Notes under the pieces: generated by a model
Seen by the model: the letters and a program-made list of their open reading frames with translations, nothing else
What the model was told of the DNA's origin: nothing
Database searches by the model: none
Translations under genes and position numbers: made by a program
Part shown: in pieces, positions 7,226-16,900 of the stretch
How the letters are laid out: each line of letters starts with the position of its first letter
How positions within the stretch are numbered: the first letter of the stretch is position 1
NCBI RefSeq assembly: GCF_015477355.1
Contig: NZ_JADLRJ010000002.1
Location: forward strand, 62,001 to 126,000
Direction of reading: 5' to 3'
Source: Nocardia blacklockiae
Lineage (GTDB): Bacteria > Actinomycetota > Actinomycetes > Mycobacteriales > Mycobacteriaceae
Length of the DNA: 64,000 nucleotides

Positions 7226-7963
7226 TCAGGTCCGGTCCGTGGATGTATCCACGGTACTGCCAGGCCCACGATCGTCCGCGGCGGCGAGGAGCTCGCCCTT
7301 GGTGGGACTGTCCCCGGGCGCCGGCGGCCCGAGCGGATCCGCCGGTCCAGCGTCGTTGTGGGTTGCGCCAGCCGGATCGCTTGCCAGGCTCTCACCGCAA
7401 TCGGAGACCTTCGCGGCGTCATCGGCGATCCTGATGAGCTTCGCTACGTCCGCGGGGGTGAGTTCGACCAGTTCGGCCAGTTCGCCCGTCTTCAGACCGC
7501 CACGCTCGCGGACACGTTTGAGCGCGCTGCCCTGGTCGATAAGTCCCTGCACCACCGCGGATTCGGCATTGCCGACCGCGTCGCCGATCGCCGTGACGAA
7601 AGAGAGGTGGGCTGCGTCGAGAGCAGCGACGAGGTCCGCCAGCGCCGCGGAGCGCCGTCGCACGGAACCTGATTCGTTCCCTCGCATCGGCCGATCGGAC
7701 ACTATTGTGTGGACCGTGCGAGCCGCTGCTGCCCGGTAGGAACTCAGCGCCTTGCCGACCGCTCGGTCATGCGCCTGCACAGCTCCGGTGATCGCGCCGT
7801 CGCGAGCATCCGCAGCACCGGCGATAGCTTCACCGTGGCGGATGAACACCGCGAGATCCTCTTCGTTGGCGGCCAACGCGGCCAACGCTTTTGCCCGGCG
7901 CTCGGACAACATCCGATGAGCGGCGTGACGCGCCTTCTCGGCCGGTTTCCTCTCCCTGGGCAC
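7226..7963 (-). CDS. Hypothetical protein divergent from traA (possible relaxosome accessory)
   Basis: The start is GTG at 7961-7963 with GGAG eight bases upstream (minus strand). The longer frame to 8194 would run into the relaxase promoter region. The 245-aa product begins VPRERKPAEKARHAAHRMLS and is Ala-rich and helical throughout (AKALAALAANEEDLAVFIRH and later helices). Near residues 175-205 there is a helix-turn-helix-like stretch (LKRVRERGGLKTGELAELVE). The tail is disordered. No family match is certain. Divergence from the relaxase across a candidate oriT and a basic, helical, possibly DNA-binding character fit a relaxosome accessory protein or traA regulator; this is inference. Confidence 0.6.
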   Translation of the reverse strand: MPRERKPAEKARHAAHRMLSERRAKALAALAANEEDLAVFIRHGEAIAGAADARDGAITGAVQAHDRAVGKALSSYRAAAARTVHTIVSDRPMRGNESGSVRRRSAALADLVAALDAAHLSFVTAIGDAVGNAESAVVQGLIDQGSALKRVRERGGLKTGELAELVELTPADVAKLIRIADDAAKVSDCGESLASDPAGATHNDAGPADPLGPPAPGDSPTKGELLAAADDRGPGSTVDTSTDRT

Positions 7964-8328
7964 CTGATTTGCTCCCCGTCGATCAGTACCCCCTGCGGCC
8001 CACGATACGCCGCGCCAGCCCGGCACCGTCCGCGCCGGCATCGACGCGCACGGCATCGACGCGACGACGCCGACACCGCATCGGAGGCAAAGCCCGTGTA
8101 CCGAGCCGGGACACCGGCGGCCGATTTCGCGATCACGAATCGTGTACCTCCCGTCCACTTCCCATCCATCATCGCTACAACCTTCTTCCCACACCCCACG
8201 TCTCGCACGGCCGCATGCTGTCCCGCGAGTGCCGATTGTTTCCCCTCAGCCCCCTGACATTTCAACTTCTCGTCTACATCAAATCTCTTGCATACCGGTC
8301 GTTCACATCCGCGCGTACCGTCGAAAGG
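7964..8328. other. Intergenic region; candidate oriT and traA promoter
   Basis: This 365-base gap separates the divergent 7963 gene from the relaxase gene. It contains two direct repeats CATCGACGCG (8039-8048 and 8054-8063), the inverted repeat CACGA-A-TCGTG (8134-8144), and a lower-GC stretch from about 8145 to 8310. For MobF elements, oriT often lies beside the relaxase gene, which makes this the best candidate here. No nic site can be assigned from sequence alone. Confidence 0.35.
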
Positions 8329-11300
8329 GTGGCTGGCAACCTCCACAAACTCTCCGCCGGTGATGGGTACACGTACCTCACCAAGCAAGTTGCTGCCATG
8401 GATTCCAGCGAGCGCGGAGCGGCCACCCTCGCCGACTACTACTCGATGAAGGGCGAAGCCCCCGGCCGGTGGACCGGCGCGGGACTGACTGGCCTGGAAG
8501 GCATTTCGGCAGGCGACACGGTCACCGAAGACCAGATGAAGGCGCTGTTCGGTCTCGGCCGCCACCCCAACGCCCGCCAGATCGAAGACGCCAAAATCGC
8601 CGAGCTGGTCGACACCTACTTCCGCCACTACATCGCGCGGGGCTTCACAACCCGCACCGCGCAGAAGAAGGCCGCCGACCGCGCCGCGACCGAAGCACTC
8701 AAGTACAGCCGCCTGGGCAGCCCCTTCCGTGTATTTGCACAGGCGTCGGACTTCCGGCAAGCCGTTGCGCAGGCGTTCAGCGACTACAACGTCGCACGCG
8801 GCCTCAAATGGAACACCGTCATCCCCGCCGCGGACCGCGCACGGATCCGCACCGAGATCGGCCGGCAGCGGTTCCGCGCTGACTACGACCGCGCACCTCT
8901 GGACGAACGCGAACTGTCGGGCTATATCGCCCGCCACTCTCGTCAACGCACCCAGGCCTGCGCCGGATACGACTTCACCTGCACCCCAGTGAAATCCATC
9001 TCCGCACTGTGGGCGCTGGCGCCGCGCCCGATCGCCGACATCGTCCGGCAATGCCACGACGACGCCGTCGCCGACGCCATCCGCTTCATCGAACAGCACG
9101 CCGCCTACACCCGCACCGGCCCCAACGGAGTCGCCCAGATCGACGTTACCGGCGTCATCGCCGCCGTATTCGTGCACCGGGATTCCCGCGCCGGTGACCC
9201 TCAACTCCACACCCACATCGCTTTGTCCAACAAGGTGCAAGCCCTCGACGGCCGGTGGTTCGCACTCGACGGCCGACCCTTGTACAAGTTCGCCGTGTGG
9301 GCGTCCGAGCACTACAACACCAGAGTCGAAACCTATCTGCGGCAACGACTCGGTGTGCGGTTCGCCGAACGCCCGCACAAGGATCCGAACAAGCGCGGCA
9401 CCCGCGAGATCGTCGGCATCGACCAGGGGCTGTGCGATCGGTGGTCGACCCGCAACAACAACATCGAAGCCCGCCGCGGACAGCTCGCACGCGCGTTCCA
9501 GCTCAAATACGGCCGCGAGCCCTCCCCCCGTGAGGCCTACGAGATAGCCGAACGAGCCGCACTCGACGAGCGACCCGGCAAGCACGACCCACGCACGGAA
9601 TCCGAGCAGCGCCACACCTGGCACGACGAAGCGACCGCCCACTTCGGCACCCGCCACGGCGTTTCCGCCATGGTCGAGCACGCTCTCCACCCCGATACCA
9701 GCGACACCGACGCCCCCGCACCGCACCGGCTGGACGCGTGGATCGAAGCCGCCGCCGACGACGTGATCGCACGGATCTCCGAGCAGCGTTCGAGCTGGCA
9801 GGTCAACCACGTCGGCGCGGAAACAGAACGCCTCGTCCGCGCCGCCGATCTCGACCCAGCCGACATCGACTCCGTGATCGAGCGGGTCGTCGACGCCGCG
9901 CTCGCACCGTCGCGATGCTTCGCGCTGCCACTGGCCGACCGGTTCGTCGATCCGGCGGAGCTGACCCGCCGCGACGGCAGCAGCGTGTTCGTCCCGGCCG
10001 CCACCCAGAGCTACACCAGTGCCCCGGTCATGGCCGCCGAACAGCGGATCCTCGACGCCGCGCAGCGCCGCGACGGCCATCGCGTCAGCGACCTGTCCAT
10101 CGATCTGGCGCTACTCGAATACACCGCGAACCAGCCCGGCCGGCCCCTCAACGCCGGGCAGGTCGCGTTGGTGCGCGCATTCGCCACCTCCGGTGCCCGG
10201 GTCGAAGTCGCTCTCGCCCCGGCCGGCACCGGTAAAACCACCGCCATGGCGGTGTTCGCCCGCGCGTGGCACAACGACGGCGGCACGGTCGTCGGCCTGG
10301 CCCCCACCGCGAACGCCGCCGCAGTGCTGCGGGACGAGATCGGCACCACCTGCGACACCATCGACAAGCTGATCGACAGTCTGCGTCTGGCCGAATTCGC
10401 TACTGCCACCGGAATTCCCGTGCGAATCCCGCACTGGGTGGACGATATCGATGCGTCGACCGTGGTAGTCATCGACGAAGCCGCGCTCGCCTCCACCTAC
10501 CAGCTCGACCAGGTGATCGGGTTCGTTCTCGACCGCGGAGGCAGCGTCAAGCTGGTCGGCGACGACAAACAGTTGGCGGCGATCTCGGCCGGAGGCATCG
10601 TGCGGGCCATCGCCGACGCTCACGGCGCGCACACCCTCGGGCACGTCATTCGCTTCCGCGACCGCGACGGCAACGTCCGCGCCGACGAAGCCGCGGCCTC
10701 CCTCGCCCTGCGCGACGGGGACCCGGCCGCGATCGGCTTCTATCTCGACCACGGGCGCGTGCACGGCGGCGACGCCGTCGCCGCCACCGACCACGCCTAC
10801 GCCGCGTGGGCCGACGATCGGCGCGCGGGCCTGGACTCGGTGATGATGGCCCCCACCCACGACATCACCCGCGAGCTGAACTGCCGCGCCCGCGACGACC
10901 GCCTCGCGGTCTGGGGCTCCACCGGCCGCGAGATCACCCTCCGCGACGACACCCAGGTCTCCGCCGGAGACGTCATCCGCACCACCGAGAACAACCGGCG
11001 TCTGGCCACATCAGGCACCGACTGGGTCCGCAACGGCTACCGATGGAGCGTGGACACAGTCCACGACGACGGCAGCCTGTCGGTCACCCACCTGCGCACC
11101 GGATTGTCGATCGTCCTGCCCGCCTGGTACGTCGACGAGCACGTGATGCTCGGTTACGCCTCCACAATCATGACCTCCCAAGGCATCACCGCCGACACCA
11201 GCCACACCGTCGTGTCCGGCAACGAAACCCGCAACGACATTTACATGGCCCTCACCCGCGGCGCCCGCGAGAACCATCTTTACGTACCGACCGCGCTGGG

Positions 11301-14070
11301 CGGCGACGAATACTCCGTCGTCACCGACAAGGCCCTCAACCCCGACACCGCCATCGACTTCTTCACCCGCATGCTCGCCCGCGACGGCTCTCAAAAGGCC
11401 GTCACCACACTGCTCACCGAACTCGCCGACCCCCACACCCGTCTCGCCCACGCCGTCGACGCCTACCTCCACGCCGTCGGTGCCGCCGCGGAAACCCTTC
11501 TCGGCGAACAGGAAATGGCCCGCATCGACGACGGAGCCGACACCATCCACAACGGCCTGACCGACGAAGCCGCTTGGCCGACGCTACGCAGGCACCTCGC
11601 CGTCATCGCCCTCTCCGGTACCGACCCCCTCACCGCGCTCCAGCACGCACGCGACCGCCGCGAACTGGATTCCGCCTACGACCCCGCCGCAGTGCTCGAC
11701 TGGCGGCTCGACACCACCGGCAACCACAGCGCAGGAACCGGGCCGCTGCCATGGCTGACCGGCATCCCGCACCAGCTCGCCACCGATCCGACATTCGGCG
11801 AATACCTGACAGCACGCTTCACCCACGTCACCGCCTTGGCCGACCACGTCGCCGCCGACGCCCGCTCATGGACCACACCGCAGGCACCACCATGGGCCCG
11901 CCCGCTGGTCGGCGACAACACCACCCGGCTGCTCGCCGACCTCGCCGTGTGGCGAGCCGCCGGCGGCATCCCCGCCGAAGAACGGCGACCCACCGGTCCT
12001 AACCGCCTGTTCATCCGAGAACGCCGACACCAGCGACTGCTCGACCACCGCGTCGCCGCGGTCCTCGGCGACCCCGCCCACGCCGCCGCACGCTGGAAGC
12101 CCCTCGCCAACCGCATCGACGCCCGGCTCACCCACGACCCGTACTGGCCCGTGCTCGCCGACCGGCTCACCACCGCCGCCCGCGCCGGAATCGACGTCCC
12201 CGCACTCGTCGAATCGATCGCCACCGACCATCCACTGCCCGACGAACTTCCCGCCGCCGCCCTGTGGTGGCGACTGACACCCCATCTCCCACCCACCGAC
12301 GACAACACCACCGCCAACACCCCGCTAGCCGACGAACTCGTCCCGCCGGATCCGCTCGCCGACGGCGCTGCGCCTCGGCACACGGCCCCGGACATTCAGC
12401 CCGCCACCACCGAACCGGACGAGGACTACCTCACCGCCGTGCTGGCAGATCCGCCCGAAGACGCGGATGCAGCCGAGCCTGCGCAGGCACACCAACGGGA
12501 GAGAGCTGGCGGACACCGGGGCGTCATCGATTTCGACAGCGCCGCCACCGCGCCCGCCGTTCCCTACCCGGAACTCACCGATACCGAACGCGTCGACCAG
12601 CTACGCGCCGACCTGGCCGCCGCGCGCCGCCGCGCCACCGACCTGTGGACCACCTACCTGGCAGGCACCGGTCAACACCGCCGCGACGCCCAGCCACAGA
12701 TGCTGGCCCTACGACGCCGTGCCGACGCCCAAACGCCGTACCGAATCGCGGCCCTGCACGCCCACGACCTCTGGCAAGCCGCAGACCGCGCCGCGAACGC
12801 CGCGGAACACGCCCACGCAGCGCGAGCAGCAACTCTCACCGACGCACAACGCTCCGGCACCGAGACCTCGTCGCTCGAACTCGAGGTCGCGATGCTCGCG
12901 ATGGAGGCCCGCGCCGCCCGCGCACGCGCCGACGACACCAGAACCGAAGCCACCCACGCCAAGCAAGCATGGGACGACGCCGCCGGAGACGACGAGCGCA
13001 CCACCCCCGACCACGTCGACGCGCTGCGCACCGCGGCCGACAGCCTCGATCTCGCCACCGTCACCGACGCACGCAACGAAGTCGAACTCCTCGAAGCCCA
13101 GCTCCTCCGCGCTCAGAACGCCGCCGCACGCCAAACCGCACACGAGACCAGCCAGCCCGATAAGCCGGCAGAACATCCGGGCACTAGGACTACCACCGCG
13201 GTCGCGACCAAGACCCGTCACCACAGGACCGCTGCCACACCAACCAACGACCAGGCACGCGAACGCTGGCGCAGCCTCACCGACACCAAGCTAGCCGCCG
13301 AGATCGACGCCCTGACCCAGCGCCTACACCGCCTACACCGCACCGGTGCCCGTGTCTCCGGGCTGGCTGGCACCGCAGTCGCCGACCGCGTCCGCGCCGA
13401 CCACGCCCAGCTCCGCACACAAGCACAGCTAGCCGCCACCGCCATCGACGCCCGCAACCAAGCACGCGACATCGAAACCCGCTGGAACCAAGCCCGAACC
13501 GTCCTCGCCGAACTGACACGACTGCGCGACACCGGGGCCGTGCACGGCAAAACCGACAAGCGAAAACTCCATGAGGACATCACAACCACCACAGACGCCG
13601 TCGCAGCGCTCAGAACCGAGCACAGCCGAACCGACGCGGCCCGGCGCGCCGCCGCCGACGCTGCGGTCGCCTCGGGCGCATACCCAGACCAATGGGAGCG
13701 GATCACCGCCCGCGCAAACGATCCGGCCGCACTCACTGCCGAACTGAACGCCGCCATCAACGAAGACACCGAACGCGCCGAACGCCAAACCCGGCACCGC
13801 ACCGAATTCGACCTCCAGGTGACTCAGTTGCGGGCGGCGTTGGACACCGCCCGCGCTGAGCAGCAACAACGCCCAGGAGTGGACAACGACACGATGTCAG
13901 ATGTGGACTGCGCCGCCGTAGACACGGACACCAACCTAGACGACACCGAGTTCGACATCCTCGAAACCACAACTGTTTCAGCACGAACCACAACGAGGGC
14001 GACGAAACGCTCGACTCGCCGCACCGGCGACGCCGATTACCCAAAACGACAACGCGGGCACGCAATGTGA
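8329..14070 (+). CDS. traA: MobF (TrwC/TraA-type) relaxase-helicase
   Basis: The product of about 1913 aa nicks oriT, stays covalently bound to the transferred strand and unwinds it. The N-terminus (HKLSAGDGYTYL) has candidate catalytic tyrosines at residues 14 and 16. The TrwC domain contains GYDFTCTPVKSISALW and the metal-binding HUH motif HRDSRAGDPQLHTH (His about 294 and 296). A RecD/Pif1-like helicase follows: Walker A APAGTGKTT (Lys about 636), Walker B VVIDEA (about 716), GDDKQ (about 745) and the C-terminal NDIYMALTRGARENHLYVP. Residues 1420-1850 are an Ala/Arg/Glu-rich coiled coil, so the protein is longer than classical TrwC. The start at GTG 8329 is chosen from the N-terminal motif; its ribosome-binding site is poor and an ATG at 8214 is the alternative. 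Confidence 0.93.
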   Translation: MAGNLHKLSAGDGYTYLTKQVAAMDSSERGAATLADYYSMKGEAPGRWTGAGLTGLEGISAGDTVTEDQMKALFGLGRHPNARQIEDAKIAELVDTYFRHYIARGFTTRTAQKKAADRAATEALKYSRLGSPFRVFAQASDFRQAVAQAFSDYNVARGLKWNTVIPAADRARIRTEIGRQRFRADYDRAPLDERELSGYIARHSRQRTQACAGYDFTCTPVKSISALWALAPRPIADIVRQCHDDAVADAIRFIEQHAAYTRTGPNGVAQIDVTGVIAAVFVHRDSRAGDPQLHTHIALSNKVQALDGRWFALDGRPLYKFAVWASEHYNTRVETYLRQRLGVRFAERPHKDPNKRGTREIVGIDQGLCDRWSTRNNNIEARRGQLARAFQLKYGREPSPREAYEIAERAALDERPGKHDPRTESEQRHTWHDEATAHFGTRHGVSAMVEHALHPDTSDTDAPAPHRLDAWIEAAADDVIARISEQRSSWQVNHVGAETERLVRAADLDPADIDSVIERVVDAALAPSRCFALPLADRFVDPAELTRRDGSSVFVPAATQSYTSAPVMAAEQRILDAAQRRDGHRVSDLSIDLALLEYTANQPGRPLNAGQVALVRAFATSGARVEVALAPAGTGKTTAMAVFARAWHNDGGTVVGLAPTANAAAVLRDEIGTTCDTIDKLIDSLRLAEFATATGIPVRIPHWVDDIDASTVVVIDEAALASTYQLDQVIGFVLDRGGSVKLVGDDKQLAAISAGGIVRAIADAHGAHTLGHVIRFRDRDGNVRADEAAASLALRDGDPAAIGFYLDHGRVHGGDAVAATDHAYAAWADDRRAGLDSVMMAPTHDITRELNCRARDDRLAVWGSTGREITLRDDTQVSAGDVIRTTENNRRLATSGTDWVRNGYRWSVDTVHDDGSLSVTHLRTGLSIVLPAWYVDEHVMLGYASTIMTSQGITADTSHTVVSGNETRNDIYMALTRGARENHLYVPTALGGDEYSVVTDKALNPDTAIDFFTRMLARDGSQKAVTTLLTELADPHTRLAHAVDAYLHAVGAAAETLLGEQEMARIDDGADTIHNGLTDEAAWPTLRRHLAVIALSGTDPLTALQHARDRRELDSAYDPAAVLDWRLDTTGNHSAGTGPLPWLTGIPHQLATDPTFGEYLTARFTHVTALADHVAADARSWTTPQAPPWARPLVGDNTTRLLADLAVWRAAGGIPAEERRPTGPNRLFIRERRHQRLLDHRVAAVLGDPAHAAARWKPLANRIDARLTHDPYWPVLADRLTTAARAGIDVPALVESIATDHPLPDELPAAALWWRLTPHLPPTDDNTTANTPLADELVPPDPLADGAAPRHTAPDIQPATTEPDEDYLTAVLADPPEDADAAEPAQAHQRERAGGHRGVIDFDSAATAPAVPYPELTDTERVDQLRADLAAARRRATDLWTTYLAGTGQHRRDAQPQMLALRRRADAQTPYRIAALHAHDLWQAADRAANAAEHAHAARAATLTDAQRSGTETSSLELEVAMLAMEARAARARADDTRTEATHAKQAWDDAAGDDERTTPDHVDALRTAADSLDLATVTDARNEVELLEAQLLRAQNAAARQTAHETSQPDKPAEHPGTRTTTAVATKTRHHRTAATPTNDQARERWRSLTDTKLAAEIDALTQRLHRLHRTGARVSGLAGTAVADRVRADHAQLRTQAQLAATAIDARNQARDIETRWNQARTVLAELTRLRDTGAVHGKTDKRKLHEDITTTTDAVAALRTEHSRTDAARRAAADAAVASGAYPDQWERITARANDPAALTAELNAAINEDTERAERQTRHRTEFDLQVTQLRAALDTARAEQQQRPGVDNDTMSDVDCAAVDTDTNLDDTEFDILETTTVSARTTTRATKRSTRRTGDADYPKRQRGHAM

Positions 14071-14098
14071 ATTCCGTTCCCTTCAAACAACATCCGGC

Positions 14099-14113
14099 GG
14101 CAGGCATCCTGCC
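14099..14113. terminator. Short hairpin after traA
   Basis: GGCAGG-CAT-CCTGCC forms a six-bp stem 30 bases downstream of the traA stop, between convergent transcription units. It is plausible as a weak terminator; no U tract follows. Confidence 0.4.
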
Positions 14114-14203
14114 CGGTCAGCACATGGTGTGGCTACTCCAATCGATCTCGCCGACGTACTCGTGGACAGGTGTTACGCAACATCTGTCACCCAAAACTTG
14201 CTT

Positions 14204-14821
14204 CTAGCAAACCCCGCGAGAGACGAGAGCATCCACAATCTGCGCTGCGGATTCATCGACGCTCAGCCCGGCAGTGTCGACAAATACAAGGTCCGCCTCC
14301 GCATCCTTGTACAGGCGTATGCTTTCCTCATACATGCCGAAGTATCGCCGATTAGCGTCGACCCCCTGACGCTCTTTCCATGACTTGCTAGATTTATCAC
14401 CAATACGCGACCAGCAAGTATCAAAGTCCGCATTGCAGACGATCGTGACCGAATTTCGGTGATAATCCACAAGCTTCTGCAACAATGGCTCGAATTGCTC
14501 TCTTTCCACTTGGAGATATCCGAACCATGAGAGCAGGCTAATTACCGCCCGGTCACAGATGACCATGTCATGGTCCAGCAATGCTTGCTCAATAACATAT
14601 TTTCTCTCAGCTTCCAATGAAATCCTCAACAGCAACTCCACCTCGGGATGGGGCCGCAAATCTTCACGTTCCACAACACGTGATATACCAAGAAGTTCCG
14701 GCTCAGCCTTTCGACCGACAACACGAATATCTTTCTCGCTGAGCCGCGTACGGACAGTTTCGATCAACGTAGACTTTCCGGAGCCGTCATACCCTTCGAA
14801 GGTAACGAATTTTCTGTACAC
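14204..14821 (-). CDS. Thymidylate-kinase-like P-loop nucleotide kinase
   Basis: The 205-aa protein has the dTMP kinase layout: P-loop GYDGSGKST at residues 10-18, a DR motif in VICDRAVISLLSWFG (Asp90-Arg91) and a Lys/Arg-rich lid near residues 140-155 (GDKSSKSWKERQGVD). Length agrees with bacterial Tmk (about 200-210 aa). The canonical enzyme makes dTDP from dTMP, but substrate specificity of this divergent copy is unknown. It is the last gene of a lower-GC minus operon, 24 bases after the phosphatase gene. A cargo nucleotide kinase may serve phage or plasmid DNA synthesis, or a nucleotide-based defence; neither is shown. Confidence 0.8.
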   Translation of the reverse strand: MYRKFVTFEGYDGSGKSTLIETVRTRLSEKDIRVVGRKAEPELLGISRVVEREDLRPHPEVELLLRISLEAERKYVIEQALLDHDMVICDRAVISLLSWFGYLQVEREQFEPLLQKLVDYHRNSVTIVCNADFDTCWSRIGDKSSKSWKERQGVDANRRYFGMYEESIRLYKDAEADLVFVDTAGLSVDESAAQIVDALVSRGVC

Positions 14822-14845
14822 TTATCATCCTTTGCTGTTTGACAT

Positions 14846-15478
14846 TCACGTCTGACCGGAAAAATAATCTGGTGTACCGCGCCCAGGTTTCGATTGCAGT
14901 CCGATCGCAACCGCAGCCGGGTCTATCGCCATGCGGATGAAGGCACCTTCCGCGAGGTCGTAGACTCCATCCGCATAAGTGTCCTCATCCCAGTTCAGTG
15001 AGCCTACATGAGCGATTATGTTGATCGTGCTGTAATGGGCAACAATGACCGATACCGGGGCTCCCTTCTGCAGCACCTTGCGAATGCCGCCTCGTACCCT
15101 GCTCGCCTGCGACGCGACACTTTCCTCACCGAACTTTGGACGAAGGAAACGCTCGCGGTACGAAAGTTCCATATAACCTGGGCTGTGTTCGTGAACAAAG
15201 CTCTCCGGCTTATCCTCGAAGACGCCCGAGTGATACGCCCGGAACTCATCCACGACTTCTATCTCCGCGAGAGGGCAAACGAAATCTGCGGTCTCTCGGC
15301 ATCTCAAGAGTGGCGATGAGAAGACTGCCGCCTCGCTAAGTGACGCCAGTGCCGACCTCGCCTCACTGAGTTGGTGCTCGAACCCTTCATCAAGCGGAGC
15401 GTCAAACAACCTTCCCCAAATGCCCGTTTTCGCGCGTACGCTCCGAGCGTGACGGACCAGAACTAAGTCCATTAACAT
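14846..15478 (-). CDS. Histidine phosphatase family protein
   Basis: The 210-aa protein has the phosphoglycerate-mutase-like signature LVRHARS near its start (phospho-acceptor His10), the second Arg motif SSPLLRCRETA, and a late His in VIVAHYSTINII where most members have GH. These branched-specificity enzymes hydrolyse phosphomonoesters via phosphohistidine. GAGGGG seven bases before the first ATG supports the start at 15478. It lies between the 453-aa unknown gene and the kinase-like gene, so the two enzymes may act on the same nucleotide or metabolite. GC content is clearly below that of the flanking transfer genes. Confidence 0.8.
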   Translation of the reverse strand: MLMDLVLVRHARSVRAKTGIWGRLFDAPLDEGFEHQLSEARSALASLSEAAVFSSPLLRCRETADFVCPLAEIEVVDEFRAYHSGVFEDKPESFVHEHSPGYMELSYRERFLRPKFGEESVASQASRVRGGIRKVLQKGAPVSVIVAHYSTINIIAHVGSLNWDEDTYADGVYDLAEGAFIRMAIDPAAVAIGLQSKPGRGTPDYFSGQT

Positions 15479-15538
15479 TTACATTCCCCTCGACTCCCCG
15501 ACAATTCAGCGCCAGTAACGGCAATTGTGCTGGTGAAC

Positions 15539-16900
15539 CTATGCGTGGCTAATGGTTACATCAGCATGCACTCGTGCCCCGTCGCGAGCTGATAGCTGAA
15601 CATCGACGGAATCTGACGGCGAGTAGTACTTCGCAACGGCCTGGAGGCAGAACAGCGTGAACAGCCCGGCAGGAACAAGCGGCGACGAAGCCCCACTCGC
15701 CGCACCTGCCGTTGCACCAATTGCGAGAAATCCTTGGACAACGCCAGGGACCTTCTCAAGAGCACGGCTGACGTCAGTGATCTTCGAGATGAACTGTGGC
15801 CGAAATCCCAGCATTCCAATTTCTTGGCCAACTTGTTTCATGATGATTTCAGCGTACCTGCGTAGAGATTCCACGAGTTCGTCCCGCAACACCACGTCAT
15901 GTGGTGCCGCCCTCCAGTGCGATAGCGATTCGAAGTACCTATCGCAGGCCTGTGAACGACGGATTGCGAGCAGCACGTCTCCGCTTACCGACCGGAGATA
16001 GTGAGGCTGGGGAAGTCGAATCGAAATGTCGATATCTGAATCCACTGCGCCAGGTTCTGAGAACTCGCCTTTCTCATCTTTCAGGATGTCATCTCGCCAC
16101 AAATCCATCGCAGCGGTGAAATGCTCCCATCGTGGACTATTGGGAGCTGTCAGAATGGTGTCCGCCAAGCTTCGATTGTATAATTCACACACGAGCGAGT
16201 AGTATGCTCGCAGATCTCGTTCCGCTGTTACACCTACTTCTCTTCTCGCCCGAGACAACAACTCATCAACACTGACGATTCGACCACAATCAGGCCCAAG
16301 AAGCCTTTCTCCAGAGACCTGAATGAGCTGACTTAGTAGAATCCCGTCCGAGTCGAGCAGATCAGACGACCGGTCGGAGACAATCGCAAGCTCCTCGTGT
16401 ATCCATTCGCGGCTGCGACTCCAGAATCCAACGAAATCATCTGGGTCGACACGCATCTCCATCACGGGCAGTTCGCTCGCAGTAAGGTAGTGCGTTAGAG
16501 TGCGCCCAAATGACGCAGAGTTGGCCGCCGAAGACCAATAGCTTGACTGGAACGGTGTTCGATCGATCCGCTCCGCAATCTCTCTGGCGCGACGATTGAA
16601 GCCACGGCGATCGGACTGCTCCATAAAGCTGAGTAGATCGGGTAACTTGCTTGATTCTCGCCGAAAGTATGGCAAGACAAATCCGTTTCGCAGGCCGGCC
16701 TCGATCCAAGAATCTCGCGAGGGATAGTCGGCAAGGTGGCATCCAAGCCACTCACCCTGTAGGAAGTAATGGTCTGGAATCGCTAAGGTGGGTTGTAGCA
16801 ATAGGTTATAATACAGACTTCGATCGAACGCAGCTCGCGGAATGGCGAACTGATAGAAGCCGTGACCAGCGGCGAATAGGGCCGAGTCGAGCTGCGCCAT
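15539..16900 (-). CDS. Unknown 453-aa protein of low-GC cassette
   Basis: No family recognised. The first gene of a three-gene operon; the phosphatase follows after 60 bases. The N-terminal 80 residues are aromatic-rich (FYQFAIPRAAFDRSLYYNLL, IPDHYFLQGEWLGCHLADYP). The middle is helical and charged. Residues about 385-425 form a hydrophobic Gly/Ala-rich stretch (GVVQGFLAIGATAGAASGAS, then PAGLFTLFCLQAVAKYY) that could be one or two membrane helices. It has four Cys and no signal peptide. AT-richer codon use, unlike all neighbours, indicates recent transfer. Unknown N-terminal sensor plus possible C-terminal membrane segment is compatible with a defence effector, but that is speculation. Confidence 0.75.
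   Translation of the reverse strand: MAQLDSALFAAGHGFYQFAIPRAAFDRSLYYNLLLQPTLAIPDHYFLQGEWLGCHLADYPSRDSWIEAGLRNGFVLPYFRRESSKLPDLLSFMEQSDRRGFNRRAREIAERIDRTPFQSSYWSSAANSASFGRTLTHYLTASELPVMEMRVDPDDFVGFWSRSREWIHEELAIVSDRSSDLLDSDGILLSQLIQVSGERLLGPDCGRIVSVDELLSRARREVGVTAERDLRAYYSLVCELYNRSLADTILTAPNSPRWEHFTAAMDLWRDDILKDEKGEFSEPGAVDSDIDISIRLPQPHYLRSVSGDVLLAIRRSQACDRYFESLSHWRAAPHDVVLRDELVESLRRYAEIIMKQVGQEIGMLGFRPQFISKITDVSRALEKVPGVVQGFLAIGATAGAASGASSPLVPAGLFTLFCLQAVAKYYSPSDSVDVQLSARDGARVHADVTISHA

Noticed and set aside
14129-14383. 84-aa + ORF after traA
   Set aside because: It overlaps the thymidylate-kinase-like gene antisense and shows no coding bias.
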